A stretch of DNA of 64,000 nt from Morella rubra (taxonomy: Eukaryota; Streptophyta; Magnoliopsida; Fagales; Myricaceae): assembly GCA_003952965.2 (NCBI GenBank), contig CM025852.1:25084574-25148573 (forward strand), given 5' to 3'. A model generated the notes under the pieces. It ran no database searches. It was not told where the DNA came from and saw nothing but the letters and a program-made list of their open reading frames with translations. Position numbers and translations under genes: made by a program. Shown here in pieces: positions 59,671 to 64,000 of the stretch; the stretch's first letter is position 1; each line of letters begins with the position of its first letter.

Positions 59671-61659
59671 AGTGGCATTCACAAATCGATATACAATTGG
59701 AAGGTTTCAACAAAGGGATGCCAAGGGGTCAGTTTCAACGTCATGTTCCAGTTGAATATGGCTCTGTTTCTGAACTCCTTAAAATGCACAAAGTCAATTT
59801 CGTTCTTTTGCTCATTTTCAAGGCACAGGATTAAAGCGCGAAGTGGATTGGACAGTTCTGGGGTTGAACTTCTGTTGTGTCGAGAGGTGATGGACCATGT
59901 TAGCCTGGGAGACTCCTACTCTTACATTCTGTACTCTTTTCTCCATTTGATGAATAAACTCAAGCTTACACGCTATAATAAATCGATTCCTATGGACAAA
60001 AAAAGAAACATTATCAAATTTCATTTTCTTTCCCCCATGTCCCTGTGCTGTTCTTCCGTGTTCGTTTTCATATGCGTTGCGTGTAGAAGTTGTTGAAAAG
60101 GGATTGGTGTGTGTAGAAAAAGTAATAAAGTGTTGTATTAAAAATACGTGTATGTTATGATGTTTGGATTGTAAAAATAAAAGTATGATTCAAATCCTAC
60201 AAAAATGATGAAAACGAACATGCCCTGAGATACTTTAAGGGTCAATTGACAATAATAACACAGTGGTAGCAGGTTAGGAATACAATATTAGTTCAGTGAT
60301 ACAATGTCATTTTATTCTAAATTAACATTTTGCTTGCGCTATTTAAGGCCTTCAAGTTACAAATATCTGTGGTGGCATGATTCATGTTCCTGTTTACAGA
60401 ATGTCGACCCTATTAGTCTAGTAAGTCGCCTAACACAGATGTAACAATTTGTTTCATTTTCACTAAAGTTTGCAAGTGAACCCAAGCTTAGATTGGGCTC
60501 GACGACGTGGTTTGTTCGGACAGTCCACCTATCCGAATGGGACGAGCTCCAGCATTAACGGAATAGCTTCTTGCCTTCTTGGGCTGTTGAATTTTAGCTT
60601 GTTTTAGAGTGTTGGAAATATTATATGGGCCTTTTTAATTTCCGTTGCAAAAGTAAATATTTGACAAAAAAAATGTACTTCTAATTCTTTGAAATTTACA
60701 TCCTATTCATGATTTGTTGACCTTAATTTAATTCTTTACAATTACTAATAATATTAAACCACCCTTATGCTGTTATGCAATATGCGTCCTTATATTTGCA
60801 CCATTAAAAAAAACGAAATATAACTCAGTTCATGAAATTCAGCAAAGAGAATATAAATAAGTAACATATAAATTTTTGTTTAATAAAAAACCATCTTATA
60901 ACATCATTTAGCGATAGAGATCAAAGCTACAGGACAAAGTAAGCCCATGTTATTCGGCAAGCTCCAGAACCTTTCATTGGTGATCGGAGGGAGATTTCTT
61001 TTCTGGTGGGCATTGGGGAGGGGAATTGGGTTGTCAGGAAGAGACAGATCTTGAAGACAGGAGGATGGCCACAGAAATTTTCCCTTTTCCTCCGTCATTT
61101 AGCAACTCTCTCTCTCTCTCTCTCTCTCTCTGCTTTTGCTTTTGCTTTTCTTTTTTTCTTTTTTTCTTGGCTCTTTGCTTTTGCTTTCCAGACATCTTTC
61201 TCTTCCCTTTTAGATCTATATAATTGAGCTCTCATGCTTTTCGAAGGAAAAGTCTGGCAAATATTTCATAAGGTAGTGGTTCCCTTTTGGCTTTTAAACA
61301 GCAGTTAACACTCGGCCCGGCTCCTGGAACAATCTGAGGCGCTAAAACAAACCAAAAACCAAAACCTTAAGGGAGGACTAGACGACATGATCATATTCAG
61401 AGACATAAAATGAGTTAATCAGAAGCACTTTCATGAGAAGTAACGATCCATAGTCATCTAATAATAGACGAATATGAATTCTTATTTATGAAAGCAGACA
61501 GAGATAGTAGCCAATAGGAAGGACAAACCCATAACTCGATGGCCCATACCAACTGCAACACGAAAGCCTCAAAAAGCAAATCTTGCAAATAACATCACAG
61601 AACCATAGAACGGCCTAGTATACAACCAATTGATACTAACAAGATTATTGTCGCCGAGA
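59671..61659. other. Convergent spacer between the reductase and ANS
   Basis: 3' UTRs and AT-rich spacer, with a possible small MITE around 60,160-60,230 ending aaaacgaacatgccc (compare 11,602) and (TC)n and (CTTTTG)n runs near 61,111-61,160. No gene. Confidence 0.5.
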
Positions 61660-62991
<1,332 letters not shown>

Positions 62992-63053
62992 TTATACCTC
63001 CTCTTATCTCGAGATCAACCACTATGTGCTCTAATTCTAACATTTCTCACTGC

Positions 63054-63061
63054 TTTTTATA
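63054..63061 (-). promoter_or_regulatory. TATA box of ANS
   Basis: TATAAAAA on the minus strand, about 123-130 bp upstream of the ANS ATG, which predicts a leader of roughly 95 nt. Confidence 0.65.
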
Positions 63062-63217
63062 GCACTATATTTGATCTGTCTAGCTCTATGCAAACCAAAC
63101 GGCAATCAGCAAATCGATGGGCGAAGGGTTTGAGACCTCTAGAAAATTGTGGGTGGGGCAGCAGAGCTACCACATAATAGTGTGAGGGACAGCAAGAGAG
63201 CGCGCTTGTTGGTTGCT

Positions 63218-63223
63218 CACGTG
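63218..63223 (-). promoter_or_regulatory. G-box (CACGTG) upstream of ANS
   Basis: Palindromic CACGTG in the context CTCACGTGACG, about 287 bp before the ATG and about 160 bp upstream of the TATA box. G-boxes in anthocyanin gene promoters are bound by bHLH partners of the MYB-bHLH-WD40 complex and by the light regulator HY5. Function here is inferred from motif and position. Confidence 0.55.
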
Positions 63224-64000
63224 ACGATCTCACTCACCAGACCCATTGGCAGCAGTCAACGAGGGAGTAAGATTGACTGGAAGGTTAAAAGCACGGGATA
63301 CCACTAACCATCTTAGAGCTGCATGGCTCAAGTCAGAGCTTGAATACGTAACCTACTCTATTTTTCCTTTTTGCCCCTATGCACTTCTGTTTTTCGTTGT
63401 TTTTTTCCAGTTTTGAGTGAGATTCACCGTCCGTACCCTAGCGACGAAATCTCACTTGGCTCAGATGCACTTTCTTAGAAGAAAAAAAAGCTCAGATGCA
63501 CTTTCAAGGTTTAAATGCCAAAGTAACATCTACGTGCAGAGGTATTTCGTCCCACGCGTGTTTTCATGTCAAAGGTCATCTCAACATTTTAACATAATAA
63601 AATAATTATTCGCTCTAGTCAAATTTATATTAAATCATCTCGTTTTATTACAATAACATATATTTGAGCATAAGATTTTAATTTTATGGTAAAATTTTAA
63701 GTAATTGGTGAAAAAGTGAGAAGAGAGTAAAAAATTTGATGAAAAAGTAAAAAAATTAGTAAATAAAGTTAAGAAAAAAGTGAGGAGAGATAAATTTTTA
63801 TAATGATGATAAAATGTTAAGGGGTAGAATTTTAAGAAAACAAACACTATGAAAAATAAAAAAATGTATTCAAATCATTATTAAAATTTTTAACATAATA
63901 TTTGCTTCCCGAAATTTTTTTTTCTACATACCGAAATTTTGTTCATGGTGGTAATTTTGGCATTCAAAATTTTGGACTAGATTAAAAAATTACAAAATAA

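Overview
The window is nuclear DNA from a flowering plant, probably a woody eudicot. Genes are split by short AT-rich GT-AG introns, spacers are AT-rich and full of small transposon remnants, and the proteins belong to plant families. These include a CYP76 cytochrome P450, a NUDX14-type ADP-sugar hydrolase, plastid copper chaperone CCS, SBT1-group subtilases, a YTHDC1-like m6A reader, a group Ib bHLH factor, a hydroxypyruvate reductase and anthocyanidin synthase. The species cannot be named from the sequence alone.

Layout. 0-0.5 kb: last exon of an unrecognised plus-strand gene. 3.6-22 kb: a tandem segmental duplication. Each unit holds a CYP76 P450 on the minus strand, head to head with a NUDX14 gene on the plus strand. 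In unit 1 the P450 is open, but a 2.46-kb inverted-repeat transposon sits 64 bp before its ATG, and NUDX14 is a pseudogene cut off in intron 3 at the duplication junction. In unit 2 both genes look complete, and the spacer left of the P450 has grown by about 4.5 kb through insertions and local duplications that include an older CYP76 scrap. 25-28 kb: CCS (minus). 28.7-40.7 kb: a subtilase cluster, made of a pseudogene split by a LINE tail, two apparently identical 761-residue genes on a 2.81-kb tandem repeat, and a third diverged gene. 42.5-44.4 kb: a SHG1/BOD1-like COMPASS subunit (minus). 46.3-49.5 kb: the YTH-domain m6A reader (minus). 52.7-53.7 kb: the bHLH factor. 53.8-56.6 kb: LINE and Mutator-type remnants. 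57.7-59.7 kb: hydroxypyruvate/glyoxylate reductase. 61.7-62.9 kb: anthocyanidin synthase (minus) with a TATA box and a G-box.

The genes do not form one pathway. The order CCS, bHLH, HPR3-like and the pair NUDX14/YTH recall two Arabidopsis neighbourhoods (At1g12520-At1g12550 and At4g11970-At4g11980, from memory), so the backbone looks like an old conserved block. The changes on top of it are lineage-specific: P450 and subtilase tandem duplication, and transposon insertions that can be dated relative to the duplication because the sister copy keeps the empty site. I found no CRISPR array, rRNA or tRNA gene, and no clearly new multi-gene system.
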